From Nostocoides sp. (GTDB lineage: Bacteria; Actinomycetota; Actinomycetes; Actinomycetales; Dermatophilaceae), in assembly GCA_016716625.1 (NCBI GenBank), contig JADJVJ010000006.1, forward strand, positions 1 to 64,000: a stretch of DNA of 64,000 nucleotides. The letters run 5' to 3'. Both the position numbers and the translations under genes were made by a program. Of this stretch, positions 20,645-30,462 are shown one piece after another (position 1 is the stretch's first letter; each line of letters opens with the position of its first letter). The notes beneath the pieces were generated by a model. It was not told the origin of the DNA, ran no database searches, and saw only the letters and a list, made by a program, of their open reading frames with translations.

Positions 20645-22393
20645 ATGTCGAGGCAGCCAGGGGTCGTTGGAGGCACCCGCTGGGCCCTCGCGGTGGTGCT
20701 GGCCACCAGCGCTCTCACGGCGTGCTCGGGCACCAATTCCGGTGCTCCGACCGCCTCCCCGGGCGCCTCCTCGGCTCCCTCGACCACTCCCTCGGCGTCC
20801 GAAGCTCCCACCGCTACGGCGTGGGACCCGCCGGACGGAGCCATCGAGCCGAACACTCTGCCGGGATACCGGAAGCCGACCCAGCTCGCCGATGGCAGTT
20901 GGAGCCGTCCGCAGGTCGATGGCGGGACCATCCGGTGGCGGCATACGAACGCCGCCGGTGACACGCTGCGTTCGGTGCCCACGGTCCCCGGGCTCGTCTT
21001 CGGCCCCCCGGCGAGTTACAGCGAGGTTCCGGGGGTGCTCACCTTCCGCGGCGGACCACAACGGGGCAATGCGGGCTTCGGCGAGGCCGAGGTGAAGCAA
21101 GGACGGCTCAGCCTGCGGTGGACCGCACCACTCGGGCGCTTGCGCAGCTTCGGGGAGACCTGGCCCGGGGCGGGCTGGACGGGTCAGCCGCTCCTCGTGA
21201 AGTGGCCCGAGGAAACCCGCAAGGCCATGGGCCTGAGCGAGGACTTCGCCAAGGATGGGGGCGTCGAGGTCCTCTACCCCGCCTTCGACGGCCGCATCCA
21301 TCGCCTCGACCTGGCCACCGGCACGCAGACCAAGCCGCCGATCGAGGTCGGGTACGGGTTCAAAGGCACGGGTTCGGTCGACCCCCGGGGCTTCCCCCTG
21401 CTCTATGCCGGTCAGGGTCTGCCGGACAACTCCGGCCGGCGCGGGCCGTGGCAGTTCCGGATCTTCGACCTCATCACCAACACCCAGGCCGCGATGATCG
21501 CCGGCAGCGACCCGAGCGCATATCGGCGGGCCTGGGGGGCCTTCGACTCCTCCGCACTGGTCCACGCGGGGACCGACACCCTGCTGGAGCCCGGGGAGAA
21601 CGGGGTCTACTACCGGGTCCGGCTGCGGTCCCAGTTCGACGCCCCGGCGCGCAGCGTGAGCGTGGCGCCCGAGGTCACCCGGCTGGTGTTCGAGAGTGGG
21701 CGCTCCTCCCGGTTCGGGATGGAGAACTCCCAGGTGGCCTATCGCAACCTCATCTATGTCAGCGACAACGACGGCAACCTCAACTGCCTCGACGCCCGGA
21801 CCCTCGAGATCGTCTGGTCACGCTCGATCGGCGATGATGCCGACGCGACCATGGCCATCGAAGAGACCCCGACCGGGGTGTATCTCTACAGTGCCAACGA
21901 GGTCGACCACCGCGGTTTCCACCAGCAGGTCAGCAATATCCGCAAGATCGATGCGCTCACCGGCAAGGTTGTGTGGCGCTATGACGTCGGGGTGGAGTTC
22001 GACGAGTCGGTCAACGGCGGCGTCCTCGGTTCTCTGTTGGTGAGTGAGCGCGAGGATGTCCGTGACCGGGTCATCGTCAACGTCGCGCGGACCCGTTCCG
22101 GGCTGGGCGGCACCCTGATGGCCCTGGACAAGTCCACCGGTGCGCCGCTGTGGAGTCGCCCGCTCGACCCGTACTCGTGGACCTCGGTCCTCTATGTCCC
22201 GGCAAGCAGCGGAAAGACCTACGGTGTCTTCGCCGACCAGGCCGGCACGATCCACCTCTTCGACCCGCGCACCGGCGAGGACGTGGACACCTTCGCCACC
22301 GGCGCGAACATCGAGGCCTCCCCGGCGGCGTTTGGCTCGACCATCGTCGTCGCCTCCCGGGACCAGAAGGTCTACGCCCTCACGATCTCCTGA
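20645..22393 (+). CDS. Secreted lipoprotein with PQQ-type beta-propeller (BamB-like fold)
   Basis: A 582-residue protein. A signal peptide ends in the lipobox LTAC (about residues 24-27), so it is likely lipid-anchored on the outside of the membrane. A Ser/Thr/Pro/Ala-rich linker follows to about residue 60. The rest is a repeat beta-propeller with blades such as GKVVWRYDVGVEFDESVNGG, GGTLMALDKSTGAPLWSRPL and GTIHLFDPRTGEDVDTFATG. The A-W-R/W-x repeat pattern marks PQQ-like domains, but no dehydrogenase active site is evident. The role is probably binding or scaffolding at the cell surface. Its 3' end overlaps prmC by 14 bases in convergent orientation. Confidence 0.85.
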   Translation: MSRQPGVVGGTRWALAVVLATSALTACSGTNSGAPTASPGASSAPSTTPSASEAPTATAWDPPDGAIEPNTLPGYRKPTQLADGSWSRPQVDGGTIRWRHTNAAGDTLRSVPTVPGLVFGPPASYSEVPGVLTFRGGPQRGNAGFGEAEVKQGRLSLRWTAPLGRLRSFGETWPGAGWTGQPLLVKWPEETRKAMGLSEDFAKDGGVEVLYPAFDGRIHRLDLATGTQTKPPIEVGYGFKGTGSVDPRGFPLLYAGQGLPDNSGRRGPWQFRIFDLITNTQAAMIAGSDPSAYRRAWGAFDSSALVHAGTDTLLEPGENGVYYRVRLRSQFDAPARSVSVAPEVTRLVFESGRSSRFGMENSQVAYRNLIYVSDNDGNLNCLDARTLEIVWSRSIGDDADATMAIEETPTGVYLYSANEVDHRGFHQQVSNIRKIDALTGKVVWRYDVGVEFDESVNGGVLGSLLVSEREDVRDRVIVNVARTRSGLGGTLMALDKSTGAPLWSRPLDPYSWTSVLYVPASSGKTYGVFADQAGTIHLFDPRTGEDVDTFATGANIEASPAAFGSTIVVASRDQKVYALTIS

Positions 22394-23252
22394 CCGCCAC
22401 GCTCGCCCGGGGCCGCCCGGTGAGGTCGCGGTGGTCGACGATGTCGCGCCAGACCCCGGCACGTGCCAGGGCCGCCGGGAGAGTCTCGCCCTGTGCGTCG
22501 GCGTGCTCCATGACGAGAGTCCCGCCGGGCCGCAGGAGTTCGGCGGCCCGGGCGGCCACCGCGAGCGGCACCGCCAACCCGTCCTCGGACTGGCCGTACA
22601 AGGCCACCTCCGGGTCATGGTCGCGCACCTCCGGGTCGACCGGCACCATCCCGTCGGGGATGTAGGGCGGGTTGCTCACGACGACATCGACCATGCCGGC
22701 GAACCCCGGGTATGCCGTGCGGGCATCTCCCAGCGTCAAACCGACGGCCAGGGCGCAGGCCTCGATGTTGCGTTCGGCCCAGGCGTGCGCGGCCGGGTCG
22801 AGTTCGACGGCATACACGTCGGCGGCGGGGACCTCGTCGGCGACGCTGAGTGCGATGGCTCCCGAGCCGGTACAGAGGTCGACGACGCGCGGGCGGGGGC
22901 CCGCGGCCCGGGCTGCCTCGATGGCGAGCCCGGCGACGAGTTCGGTCTCGGGGCGGGGTACGAAGACCCCGGGCCCGACCTGGAGGGTGAGTCGGCGGAA
23001 GTGCGCCCTGCCGGTGAGATGCTGCAGCGGAACCCGAGCCGCGCGCTCCCGGACGAGGGCGGTGAACCGGTCGCGGAAGGCGGGCTCGGTGGGATGGCGC
23101 AGGATCATCCGGCGTCGAGCCTCCGCGTCCTCGACCCCGAGAACGTGCGCGGCGAGCGCGACCGCGTCGCTCTCCGGCGAGCCCACGCCGGCGGCCGCGA
23201 GCCGCAACCGACCGTCGTGGACCACGTCATCGAGCGTGGGTTCGCTAGCCAC
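22380..23252 (-). CDS. prmC: Peptide chain release factor N5-glutamine methyltransferase
   Basis: A 290-residue SAM-dependent enzyme that methylates the Gln of the GGQ motif in release factors. It has the SAM site VVDLCTGSGAIALSVA, the catalytic VSNPPYIPD (NPPY), and FVPRPETELVAGLAIE. The N-terminal helical domain contains LAAHVLGVEDAEARRRMILRH. It lies two bases after the stop of prfA, its own substrate, a conserved pairing. Confidence 0.95.
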   Translation of the reverse strand: MASEPTLDDVVHDGRLRLAAAGVGSPESDAVALAAHVLGVEDAEARRRMILRHPTEPAFRDRFTALVRERAARVPLQHLTGRAHFRRLTLQVGPGVFVPRPETELVAGLAIEAARAAGPRPRVVDLCTGSGAIALSVADEVPAADVYAVELDPAAHAWAERNIEACALAVGLTLGDARTAYPGFAGMVDVVVSNPPYIPDGMVPVDPEVRDHDPEVALYGQSEDGLAVPLAVAARAAELLRPGGTLVMEHADAQGETLPAALARAGVWRDIVDHRDLTGRPRASVAVRRS

Positions 23253-23254
23253 GG

Positions 23255-24328
23255 TCAGGAGCCGAGGACGGCGAGCCGCGCGGCCTCGTCGGCGGTGATC
23301 GCGGACTCGACGATGGGGTCGAGGTCCCCGCCGAGGACGATGTCGAGGTTGTAGGCCTTGTACCCGGTCCGGTGATCGCTCACCCGGTTCTCCGGGAAGT
23401 TGTAGGTCCGGATCCGTTCGGAGCGGTCCACGGTGCGGACCTGGCTGGCCCGGGCCGCGTCCGCCGCCGCGTGGGCCTCGTCCATGGCCATCTGGTGTAG
23501 CCGGGCGCGCAGCACGCGCATCGCGGCCTCGCGGTTCTGCAGCTGAGACTTCTCGTTCTGGCAGGAGACAACGGTGCCGGTCGGCAGGTGCGTGATGCGG
23601 ACGGCGGAGTCGGTGGTGTTCACGCTCTGGCCGCCGGGGCCGGAGCTGCGGAAGACGTCGATCCGCAGGTCATTGGGGTCGATGGTCACCTCGACCTCCT
23701 CGGCCTCGGGCATAACCCACACGCCGGCGGCGCTGGTGTGGATGCGACCCTGGGATTCGGTGATGGGGACACGTTGGACGCGATGCACCCCACCCTCGTA
23801 CTTGAGCCTCGCCCACGGGGCCTCCCCTGGGGCCGAAGAGCCGCGGGCCTTCACGGCGACCTGGACGTCCTTGTACCCGCCGAGGTCGGACTCGGTGGCG
23901 TCGATGACCTCGGTGCGCCACCCGCGACGTTCGGCGTAGCGCAGGTACATCCGGAGCAGGTCGCCGGCGAAGAGAGCGCTCTCCTCGCCGCCCTCCCCCG
24001 CCTTGACCTCGAGGATGACGTCCCGGTCGTCGTCCGGGTCACGCGGGATGAGCAGGCGACGCAGCCGGTCCTCGGCCGCGGTGGCAGCCTCTTGCAGCGC
24101 CGGGATCTCCTCGGCGAACGCCGGGTCCTCCGCGGCGAGCTCGCGAGCCGCACCGAGGTCCCCGACCGCAGTACGCCAGGCGTGATATGCCGTCACGGTG
24201 GGGGCGAGGGCGGCATACCGCTTGTTGGTCTCCCGGATGCGGTCCGGGTCGCCCGCGACCGCCGGGTCGGCCATCGACGCCTCGAGGGCGGCGTGCTCCT
24301 CCACGAGGGCGGCGGCGGACTCGAGCAT
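23255..24328 (-). CDS. prfA: Peptide chain release factor 1
   Basis: A 357-residue class I release factor for UAA and UAG. The catalytic GGQ is in [20 protein letters not shown], following [20 protein letters not shown] and [19 protein letters not shown]. The C-terminal [20 protein letters not shown] is diagnostic. It terminates translation in the ribosome and is modified by PrmC, encoded immediately downstream. A strong hairpin terminator separates it from rpmE. Confidence 0.97.
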   Translation of the reverse strand: MLESAAALVEEHAALEASMADPAVAGDPDRIRETNKRYAALAPTVTAYHAWRTAVGDLGAARELAAEDPAFAEEIPALQEAATAAEDRLRRLLIPRDPDDDRDVILEVKAGEGGEESALFAGDLLRMYLRYAERRGWRTEVIDATESDLGGYKDVQVAVKARGSSAPGEAPWARLKYEGGVHRVQRVPITESQGRIHTSAAGVWVMPEAEEVEVTIDPNDLRIDVFRSSGPGGQSVNTTDSAVRITHLPTGTVVSCQNEKSQLQNREAAMRVLRARLHQMAMDEAHAAADAARASQVRTVDRSERIRTYNFPENRVSDHRTGYKAYNLDIVLGGDLDPIVESAITADEAARLAVLGS

Positions 24329-24355
24329 GCGAAGACTCCTAGCGCAGTGCGGACG

Positions 24356-24403
24356 AAAAACGACTGCGCCGCCGGCATACCCGATGACGGGATGCCGGCG
24401 GCG
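24356..24403 (-). terminator. Intrinsic terminator after rpmE
   Basis: On the minus strand an imperfect hairpin has arms 24392-24403 and 24367-24378 (12 bp, core GCCGGC) plus an inner CCCG/CGGG pair and an ATGA loop. A run of five U follows (plus-strand A at 24356-24360), making a classical intrinsic terminator. It would end rpmE transcription before prfA. The stem carries one copy of GGCATAC. Confidence 0.8.
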
Positions 24404-24413
24404 AGCTGGTCAG

Positions 24414-24629
24414 CTACTTGGCGGCCTTCTTGCCGTAGCGGGCCTCGAAGCGGGCGACGCGGCCACCGGTGTCGAGGATCTTCTGCTTGCCCGTGTAGAA
24501 CGGGTGGCAGTTGGAGCAGACGTCCGCGTGGATGACGCCGTTCTTGGCGGTGCTCCGCGTGGTGAACGTGTTGCCACAGGTGCAGGTCACGGTCGTCTCG
24601 GCGTAGGCCGGGTGGATGTCCTTCTTCAC
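24414..24629 (-). CDS. rpmE: 50S ribosomal protein bL31 (zinc-binding form)
   Basis: A 71-residue ribosomal protein from a GTG start at 24629, preceded by AAGGAG eight bases upstream. The sequence has [19 protein letters not shown] and [14 protein letters not shown], with the CxC and CxxC pairs that bind zinc. The Zn-binding (C+) form is used when zinc is plentiful. It sits on the 50S central protuberance. It is followed by an intrinsic terminator. Confidence 0.95.
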   Translation of the reverse strand: MKKDIHPAYAETTVTCTCGNTFTTRSTAKNGVIHADVCSNCHPFYTGKQKILDTGGRVARFEARYGKKAAK

Positions 24630-24996
24630 GATGTTCTCCTTGGAGGCTTCCGGGTCGGCGGGCCCAGCGACTGTCGCTGCAAACCCTTGGCGCCCCGACT
24701 GCCCTCGGCTCGTGAGGGCCGAATGCTCAGGAAACGCGTCACTGCCGTGAACCGGTCCAGCGATCAAGTATGCCGCAGGCCTTCGGTATTCCCCGAATCG
24801 GAGCAGTGCCGTGCGTGCCAGGTGCGTGCCAGGTGCGTGCCATGTCGCGCACCCGGCACGCAACCGTGCCCGCGGTCACCCGCCCTGCCGAGACGAGGCA
24901 AACGACCTGCCGGGTCGGCGCCGGTACGCCGAAACAGCGACACCAGCGGGCGAGCCAGACACTGCGGCATACGCGCTGGACGGCTCGCCAGCAGGC
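24630..24996. other. Intergenic region between rho and rpmE
   Basis: This 367-base stretch holds no recognisable gene. Open frames through it have no family features. It contains the rpmE ribosome site at its left end, a three-unit 11-bp tandem repeat at 24811-24843 and two copies of the GGCATAC/GTATGCC motif (near 24770 and 24966). It probably carries the rho terminator and rpmE promoter, but I could not fix their positions. Confidence 0.5.
24811..24843. repeat. Three-copy 11-bp tandem repeat
   Basis: GTGCGTGCCAG is repeated three times head to tail, with the last base changed in the third unit. It lies in the intergenic space between rho and rpmE, so it is non-coding. Slippage or a protein-binding site are both possible. 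Confidence 0.8.
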
Positions 24997-26829
24997 TCAG
25001 TCGTTGTCCTCGTCCGGCAGCTTGATCGAGCTGGTCTGCTGCACCTGCATGAGGAACTCGTAGTTGGTCTTGGTCTTGCGGAGCCGGTCGATGAGCAACT
25101 CCACGCCCTGCTGGGTGTCGAGCGCTGCCATCACGCGACGGAGCTTCCACATGATCTTGAGCTCGTCGGGGGCTAGCAGGATCTCCTCGCGGCGGGTCCC
25201 CGAGTTGTTGACGTCGACTGCGGGGAAGATCCGGCGGTTCGATAGACCCCGGTCGAGCTTGAGCTCCATGTTGCCGGTGCCCTTGAACTCCTCGAAGATC
25301 ACCTCGTCCATCCGCGAGCCGGTCTCGACCAGCGCGGTGGCGAGGATCGTCAGGGAGCCGCCGTGCTCGATGTTGCGCGCCGCGCCGAAGAACTTCTTCG
25401 GCGGGTAGAGCGCGGCCGAGTCGACACCACCGGAGAGGATCCGGCCCGAGGCCGGGGCGGCGAGGTTGTAGGCCCGCCCGAGCTTGGTGATGGAGTCCAG
25501 GAGCACGACGACGTCGTGACCCATCTCGACGAGCCGCTTGGCCCGCTCGATGGCGAGCTCGGCGACCGTGGTGTGGTCGTCAGCGGGCCGGTCGAAGGTC
25601 GAGGAGATGACCTCGCCCTTGACGGCGCGCTGCATGTCGGTGACCTCCTCCGGACGCTCGTCGACGAGCACGACCATGAGGTGCACCTCGGGGTTGTTCG
25701 TCGTGATCGCGTTGGCGAGCGACTGCATGACCATCGTCTTACCGGCCTTGGCCGGCGCGACGATGAGGCCACGCTGGCCCTTGCCGATGGGTGCGACCAG
25801 ATCAATGATCCGGGTCGTGAGGATGTGCTGCTCGGTCTCCAGGCGGAGCCGCTGCTGGGGGTAGAGCGGGGTGAGTTTGCCGAACTCGGGGCGGCTGCGC
25901 GCGGCCTCGGGCGTCATCCCGTTGACCGTGTCGAGTCGGGCGAGCGCGGCGAACTTCTGCCGGTTGTTGCGGCCACCGATGGTCTGCATCGGCGGCTCCT
26001 CCCCCTCGCGGGCGGCTTTGATCGCGCCGGTGACAGCGTCACCCTTGCGCAGGCCCAGGCGCTTGGTCATCTGCACCGGGACATAGATGTCGCTTGAGCC
26101 GGGGAGGTAACCGGTCGTGCGGACGAAGGCGTGGTTGTCGCCGATGTCGAGAATGCCGGCGACCGGGACCAGGACGTCGTCCTCGCTGATGGAGACCTCG
26201 GCCTCCTGGCCCTGGCTCTGGATCGCTCCCTGACCCTCGCCCATGGGCATACGGCGCTTGTCCCGGTTGCGGTTGCGGTTGCGACGGCGGCGGCCGGTCC
26301 GGGAGTCGCCGTCCTCGCCCCACTGACCCTGGCCTTGCTGGCTTGACTGGCTTGACTGGCTTTGCTGGCCCTGACCCTGGCCCTGCTGACCCTGGCCCTG
26401 CTGACCCTGGCTCTGGCCCTGCTGACGCTGCTGGCCCTGACGCTCCTGCCCGCCCTGACGATCCCGCTCTGAGCGCTCGGCGCGCTCCGTGCGCTCGCCG
26501 CGCTCCGTGCGCTCGGGGGCGGCGTGGTTCTCCTCGACCGGTGGCGGCGCTCCGACCCCGGTCGCGGCGCGCCGCGTCCGCGGGGTCCGCGTGGGGGCAG
26601 CGGTGGCGCTCGGCGCCGCGGCGGCCGGAGCGGGCGGAAGGCCCTCGCCGTTCTGCCGCGAGCGGATGGCCTCGACGAGGTCACCCTTGCGCATCTTGCC
26701 GGTACCGGAAATGCCCATGCTCGAGGCCAGGCCCTGGAGCTCAGCGAGTTTCATCGCCGTGAGCGAGCCCGATCGCCGCGGTGTCGACACAGTGGTCGTT
26801 GCGGCCTCGAGTGTGGTGGTGTCTGTCAC
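24997..26829 (-). CDS. rho: Transcription termination factor Rho with a Gln/Gly/Ser-rich insertion
   Basis: A 610-residue hexameric RNA helicase. The GTG at 26829 is chosen because the [12 protein letters not shown] sequence resembles other actinobacterial Rho N-termini and GGGGAAGG precedes it. After the N-terminal [16 protein letters not shown] helix bundle comes a long insertion, first Pro/Ala/Arg/Glu-rich, then almost pure Gln/Gly/Ser (about residues 140-190), then Arg/Asn-rich [14 protein letters not shown]. The RNA-binding domain has [20 protein letters not shown]. The ATPase has P-loop [21 protein letters not shown] and [20 protein letters not shown]. Insertions are typical in this phylum, and this one is markedly low-complexity. 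Confidence 0.96.
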   Translation of the reverse strand: MTDTTTLEAATTTVSTPRRSGSLTAMKLAELQGLASSMGISGTGKMRKGDLVEAIRSRQNGEGLPPAPAAAAPSATAAPTRTPRTRRAATGVGAPPPVEENHAAPERTERGERTERAERSERDRQGGQERQGQQRQQGQSQGQQGQGQQGQGQGQQSQSSQSSQQGQGQWGEDGDSRTGRRRRNRNRNRDKRRMPMGEGQGAIQSQGQEAEVSISEDDVLVPVAGILDIGDNHAFVRTTGYLPGSSDIYVPVQMTKRLGLRKGDAVTGAIKAAREGEEPPMQTIGGRNNRQKFAALARLDTVNGMTPEAARSRPEFGKLTPLYPQQRLRLETEQHILTTRIIDLVAPIGKGQRGLIVAPAKAGKTMVMQSLANAITTNNPEVHLMVVLVDERPEEVTDMQRAVKGEVISSTFDRPADDHTTVAELAIERAKRLVEMGHDVVVLLDSITKLGRAYNLAAPASGRILSGGVDSAALYPPKKFFGAARNIEHGGSLTILATALVETGSRMDEVIFEEFKGTGNMELKLDRGLSNRRIFPAVDVNNSGTRREEILLAPDELKIMWKLRRVMAALDTQQGVELLIDRLRKTKTNYEFLMQVQQTSSIKLPDEDND

Positions 26830-27039
26830 GAAGGATCCTTCCCCTCGCACGGTCCCGCCCGCAGGCGGACCGGGTTCGTAGCCCACGAATGGGCGTCTCG
26901 TGTGATGAATCCCCACGCGCTTGCTCGCCGAGGTCCGGCGCCAGCAGGCTGGTGTGTGGGGCTCGCTCCGCGGCAGTCAACGAGGTGTGCTCGGCATCGG
27001 CTGCGGGCGTGCGATCAATGTATCACCCCATCGCGGCCC

Positions 27040-27972
27040 TCATGCCGTATGTCGTGCCACCACCTGCGCGCCGTGCTTGGGAATGCCGGGGGTGAGTACC
27101 CGCCAACCGGCCGGAGCGTATGCCGCGACCTCAGCCACGGCCGGTCTCAGGGCGAGGCAGAGCACCGACGGTCCGGCACCGGAGATGACGGCCGCATGCC
27201 CGGCGGCCCGGAGCCGATCCACAAGCGCCATCGAGGCGGCATACGAGGGCCGGCGGGCCTCCTGGTGCAGCCAGTCCCGGGTCGCGGCGACGAGGTGCTC
27301 GGGGGCCTGGCCCAAAGCGTGCGCCAGGAGCGCGCAGCGTGCCGAGTTGGCGGCGGCGTCCGCGAGCCGCACCGTCGCCGGCAGCACGGAGCGGGCCTTG
27401 GCGGTCGAGAGTTGCACCTCGGGGGCGAACACCACCGGCTCGACGTCGGGGTGGACCGGCAGGTGCACCGTGGTGGTCCCGCGCTCGGGATCGTCCGACC
27501 AGGACAGGGTCGCCCCGCCATACACCGAGGCCGAGGCATTGTCCGGGTGCCCCTCGAGGCGCGAGGCGAGCGAGTTCGTGAAGCTCAGGTCAACCACGTC
27601 CGAACCTCTGGCCATCGCCGAAAGCGCCTGGGCCGCAACGATGCCGGTGACAATGGCGGTGGCCGATGACCCCATCCCGCGGCCATGCGGAACCGCATTG
27701 AGGCAGGAGAGTTCGAGCCCGGCAGGACCGGTCTCGTCGAGCTCGGCCCAGGTCCGCCGCATGACCCGAACGACGAGGTGTGAATCATCCAGGGGCACCG
27801 ACCCGGCACCCTCACCGGCCACCTCGATGCGCACGCCGGGTTCGTCCCGAACGCTCACCGTGCATTCGTCCCAGACCCCCAGCGCCAGACCGACCGAGTC
27901 GAAGCCGGGACCGAGGTTGGCGCTGCTTGCCGGAACCCGGACGGTGACCCGGGCTCCCGGAGACAGCGCCAT
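27040..27972 (-). CDS. thrB: Homoserine kinase
   Basis: A 310-residue GHMP kinase that phosphorylates homoserine on the route to threonine. It begins MALSPGARVTVRVPASSANL (ATG 27972) with GPGFDSVGLALG. The ATP-binding GHMP motif is NAVPHGRGMGSSATAIVTGI, and the C-terminal motif is AAVISGAGPSVLCLA. It sits five bases after thrC and completes hom-thrC-thrB. Confidence 0.95.
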   Translation of the reverse strand: MALSPGARVTVRVPASSANLGPGFDSVGLALGVWDECTVSVRDEPGVRIEVAGEGAGSVPLDDSHLVVRVMRRTWAELDETGPAGLELSCLNAVPHGRGMGSSATAIVTGIVAAQALSAMARGSDVVDLSFTNSLASRLEGHPDNASASVYGGATLSWSDDPERGTTTVHLPVHPDVEPVVFAPEVQLSTAKARSVLPATVRLADAAANSARCALLAHALGQAPEHLVAATRDWLHQEARRPSYAASMALVDRLRAAGHAAVISGAGPSVLCLALRPAVAEVAAYAPAGWRVLTPGIPKHGAQVVARHTA

Positions 27973-27977
27973 GGCGT

Positions 27978-29081
27978 TCACTCCTGCAGACCCAGAGCCG
28001 TCGCGATGGAGAAGGCGTCGACCGGCACCCGGATCGGGGTCACCTCGGAGCCGTCCTCGGTCCGTAGGGCCCATTGCGGATCCTTGAGACCGTGCCCGGT
28101 CACGGTGCACACGATGGTCACATCGGCCGGGATCTCGCCCGCGCGGTGGGCCCTGAGCAGACCCGCGATGGAGGCCGCCGATCCGGGCTCCACGAAAACA
28201 CCCTCGGTCGCGGAGAGCAGCCGGTGCGCCGCGAGGATCTCCTCGTCGGTGACCGAGTCGATCCGACCCCCGGACTCGTCCCGGGCGGCCTCGGCCTGGC
28301 GCCAGGACGCGGGGTTGCCGATCCGGATCGCGGTGGCGATGGTCTCCGGCTCATCGACCGGGTGGCCGAGGACGATGGGCGCCGCTCCGGCCGCCTGGTA
28401 CCCCCACATCTGCGGCCGCCCAGTCGCCTTGGGCTGGAGCACCTCACCGCCGACTCCCCTTGTCGCAGAGGCGTACTCGCAGTAGCCCTGCCAGTATGCC
28501 GTGATGTTGCCGGCATTGCCGACGGGCAGGATGTGAATGTTCGGGGCATCGCCCAAGGCGTCGACGACCTCGAACGCTGCGGTCTTCTGGCCCTCGATCC
28601 GGGCCGGGTTCACCGAGTTGACGAGTTCCACCGGGTAGGCCTCGGCAAGCTTGCGGGCCACCGTGAGGCAGTCGTCAAAGTTGCCCTCGACCTGGAGCAA
28701 GGTGGCCCCGTGGGCGATCGCCTGGCTCAACTTGCCAAGGGCGATCTTGCCGTCCGGAACCAGGACGGCGCACGTCATACCCGCTTTGGTGGCATAGGCG
28801 GCGGCACTGGCCGAGGTGTTGCCCGTGCTCGCGCAGATGACCGCCTTGGCACCGTGCTTCTTGGCCATCGAGATCGCCGTCGTCATTCCCCGATCCTTGA
28901 ACGAGCCGGTCGGGTTGAGCCCCTCGAACTTCACCAGGACGTTGGCGCCGGTGAGTTCACTCAGCCCCTCGCAGGGAATGAGCGGGGTCCCGCCCTCGAG
29001 GAGCGTGACGACCGGGGCGCCATCCAGCAGGGGCAGCCGCGCGGCATACTCACGCATCACTCCACGCCACTGTTGTGCCAT
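27978..29081 (-). CDS. thrC: Threonine synthase
   Basis: A 367-residue PLP enzyme that converts O-phosphohomoserine to threonine. The PLP Lys is in [16 protein letters not shown], and the phosphate-binding glycines are in [18 protein letters not shown]. Other conserved parts are [21 protein letters not shown] and [14 protein letters not shown]. Four bases separate its start from the hom stop, indicating a tight operon. Confidence 0.96.
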   Translation of the reverse strand: MAQQWRGVMREYAARLPLLDGAPVVTLLEGGTPLIPCEGLSELTGANVLVKFEGLNPTGSFKDRGMTTAISMAKKHGAKAVICASTGNTSASAAAYATKAGMTCAVLVPDGKIALGKLSQAIAHGATLLQVEGNFDDCLTVARKLAEAYPVELVNSVNPARIEGQKTAAFEVVDALGDAPNIHILPVGNAGNITAYWQGYCEYASATRGVGGEVLQPKATGRPQMWGYQAAGAAPIVLGHPVDEPETIATAIRIGNPASWRQAEAARDESGGRIDSVTDEEILAAHRLLSATEGVFVEPGSAASIAGLLRAHRAGEIPADVTIVCTVTGHGLKDPQWALRTEDGSEVTPIRVPVDAFSIATALGLQE

Positions 29082-29085
29082 CGGC

Positions 29086-30414
29086 TCAGGATCCTTCCAC
29101 GCGCATGACGGAGACGACCTCGTCGACCGTGTCGAGAGCGGCGAGGGCGTCGACGGTGGCCGAGAGCGCGGCGTCCGGGGCCTCGTGGGTGACCACGACG
29201 AGGTGGGCCTGCCCCTCGGTGCTCACCACCTGCTGGCGGACCGTCTCGATGGAGACTCCGTGCTCGGCGAAGGCCGTGGCGACCTGGGCAAGGACCCCGG
29301 GGCGATCGGCCACGGCCAGCGAGATGTGGTAGCGGGTGAGCGCTGATCCCATGTCGACGATGGGCAGCTCGGCATAGGCCGACTCGTTCGGCCCACGGCC
29401 GCCTGCGACTCGGTGACGGGCCACCGCGACGATGTCTCCGAGCACCGCCGAGGCGGTCGGGTCTCCCCCGGCGCCCCGGCCATAGAACATGAGTTGGCCA
29501 GCGGCGTTGGCCTCGACGAAGACCGCATTGTAGGCCTCCCGGACCGAGGCCAGCGGGTGGGTCCTCGGGATCATCGCCGGGTGGACCCGGACGCTCACGG
29601 CATCACCGTCGGCTCCGCGGACCCGCTCGCAGATGGCGAGGAGTTTGACAACAGAGCCCATCTGGGTAGCGGCGGCGATATCCGCGGCGGTCACCTCGGT
29701 GATCCCCTCACGATGGACATCCGCGCTGCTCACCCGGGTGTGGAAGGCCAGGCTCGCGAGGATCGCCGCCTTGGCCGCGGCATCGAAGCCCTCGACGTCA
29801 GCAGTGGGGTCGGCCTCGGCATAACCGAGCGCCTGGGCCCGCTCAACGGTCTCGGCGAAGCCGGCGCCGGTGGTGTCCATGGCATCGAGAACGAAGTTCG
29901 TCGTGCCGTTGACCACACCCATGACCTTGGTCACCTCATCGCCGGCGAGGGACTCGCGGATGGGGCGCAGGATCGGGATGGCCCCGGCAACGGCCGCCTC
30001 GTAGTAAAGGTCGACCCCGAGTCCGTCCGCGGCGGCATACAGGGTCGGCCCGTCCTCGGCGAGCAGGGCCTTGTTCGCCGTGACGACCGAGGCGCCGTGT
30101 TCCATGGCGGAGAGGATGAGCGAGCGGGCCGGCTCCAGGCCCCCGACGACCTCGACGACGATGTCGGCGCGGGTGACCAGGTCGGCGGCGTCCCCGGTGA
30201 ACAGGGCCGCGTCCACGGGCACCTCGGGCCGGGGGCGCTCGGGTCGCCGGACGGCGATCCCGACGAGTTCCAGACGAGCGCCGACCCGGGCCGCAAGGTC
30301 CTCGGCATGGTCGACGAGCAGGCGAGCGACCGAGGACCCCACGACGCCGCAGCCGATGAGGGCGACGCGGATCGGGTCGTGCGGTGCTTGGGGTTCTCGT
30401 GGCGCGTGGGCCAT
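29086..30414 (-). CDS. hom: Homoserine dehydrogenase
   Basis: A 442-residue NAD(P)H enzyme that reduces aspartate semialdehyde to homoserine. The nucleotide fold is [17 protein letters not shown]. The catalytic domain has [28 protein letters not shown] and [20 protein letters not shown]. The C-terminal ACT domain ([20 protein letters not shown]) is the usual site of threonine feedback inhibition in actinobacteria. The start is ATG 30414. It lies 48 bases after lysA. Confidence 0.96.
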   Translation of the reverse strand: MAHAPREPQAPHDPIRVALIGCGVVGSSVARLLVDHAEDLAARVGARLELVGIAVRRPERPRPEVPVDAALFTGDAADLVTRADIVVEVVGGLEPARSLILSAMEHGASVVTANKALLAEDGPTLYAAADGLGVDLYYEAAVAGAIPILRPIRESLAGDEVTKVMGVVNGTTNFVLDAMDTTGAGFAETVERAQALGYAEADPTADVEGFDAAAKAAILASLAFHTRVSSADVHREGITEVTAADIAAATQMGSVVKLLAICERVRGADGDAVSVRVHPAMIPRTHPLASVREAYNAVFVEANAAGQLMFYGRGAGGDPTASAVLGDIVAVARHRVAGGRGPNESAYAELPIVDMGSALTRYHISLAVADRPGVLAQVATAFAEHGVSIETVRQQVVSTEGQAHLVVVTHEAPDAALSATVDALAALDTVDEVVSVMRVEGS

Positions 30415-30462
30415 GGCGGTGCGGGGCTCCTGGGTCTTCGGTCGAGTCGGGGGGCTGCGCGG

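Noticed and set aside
24811..24843. CRISPR-like array
   Set aside because: The units are 11 bp, directly adjacent without spacers, and no cas gene is present.
26830..27039. A promoter with TACATT near 27017-27022 giving rho a long leader
   Set aside because: The hexamer is plausible but has no -35 partner, and no leader structure could be supported by eye.
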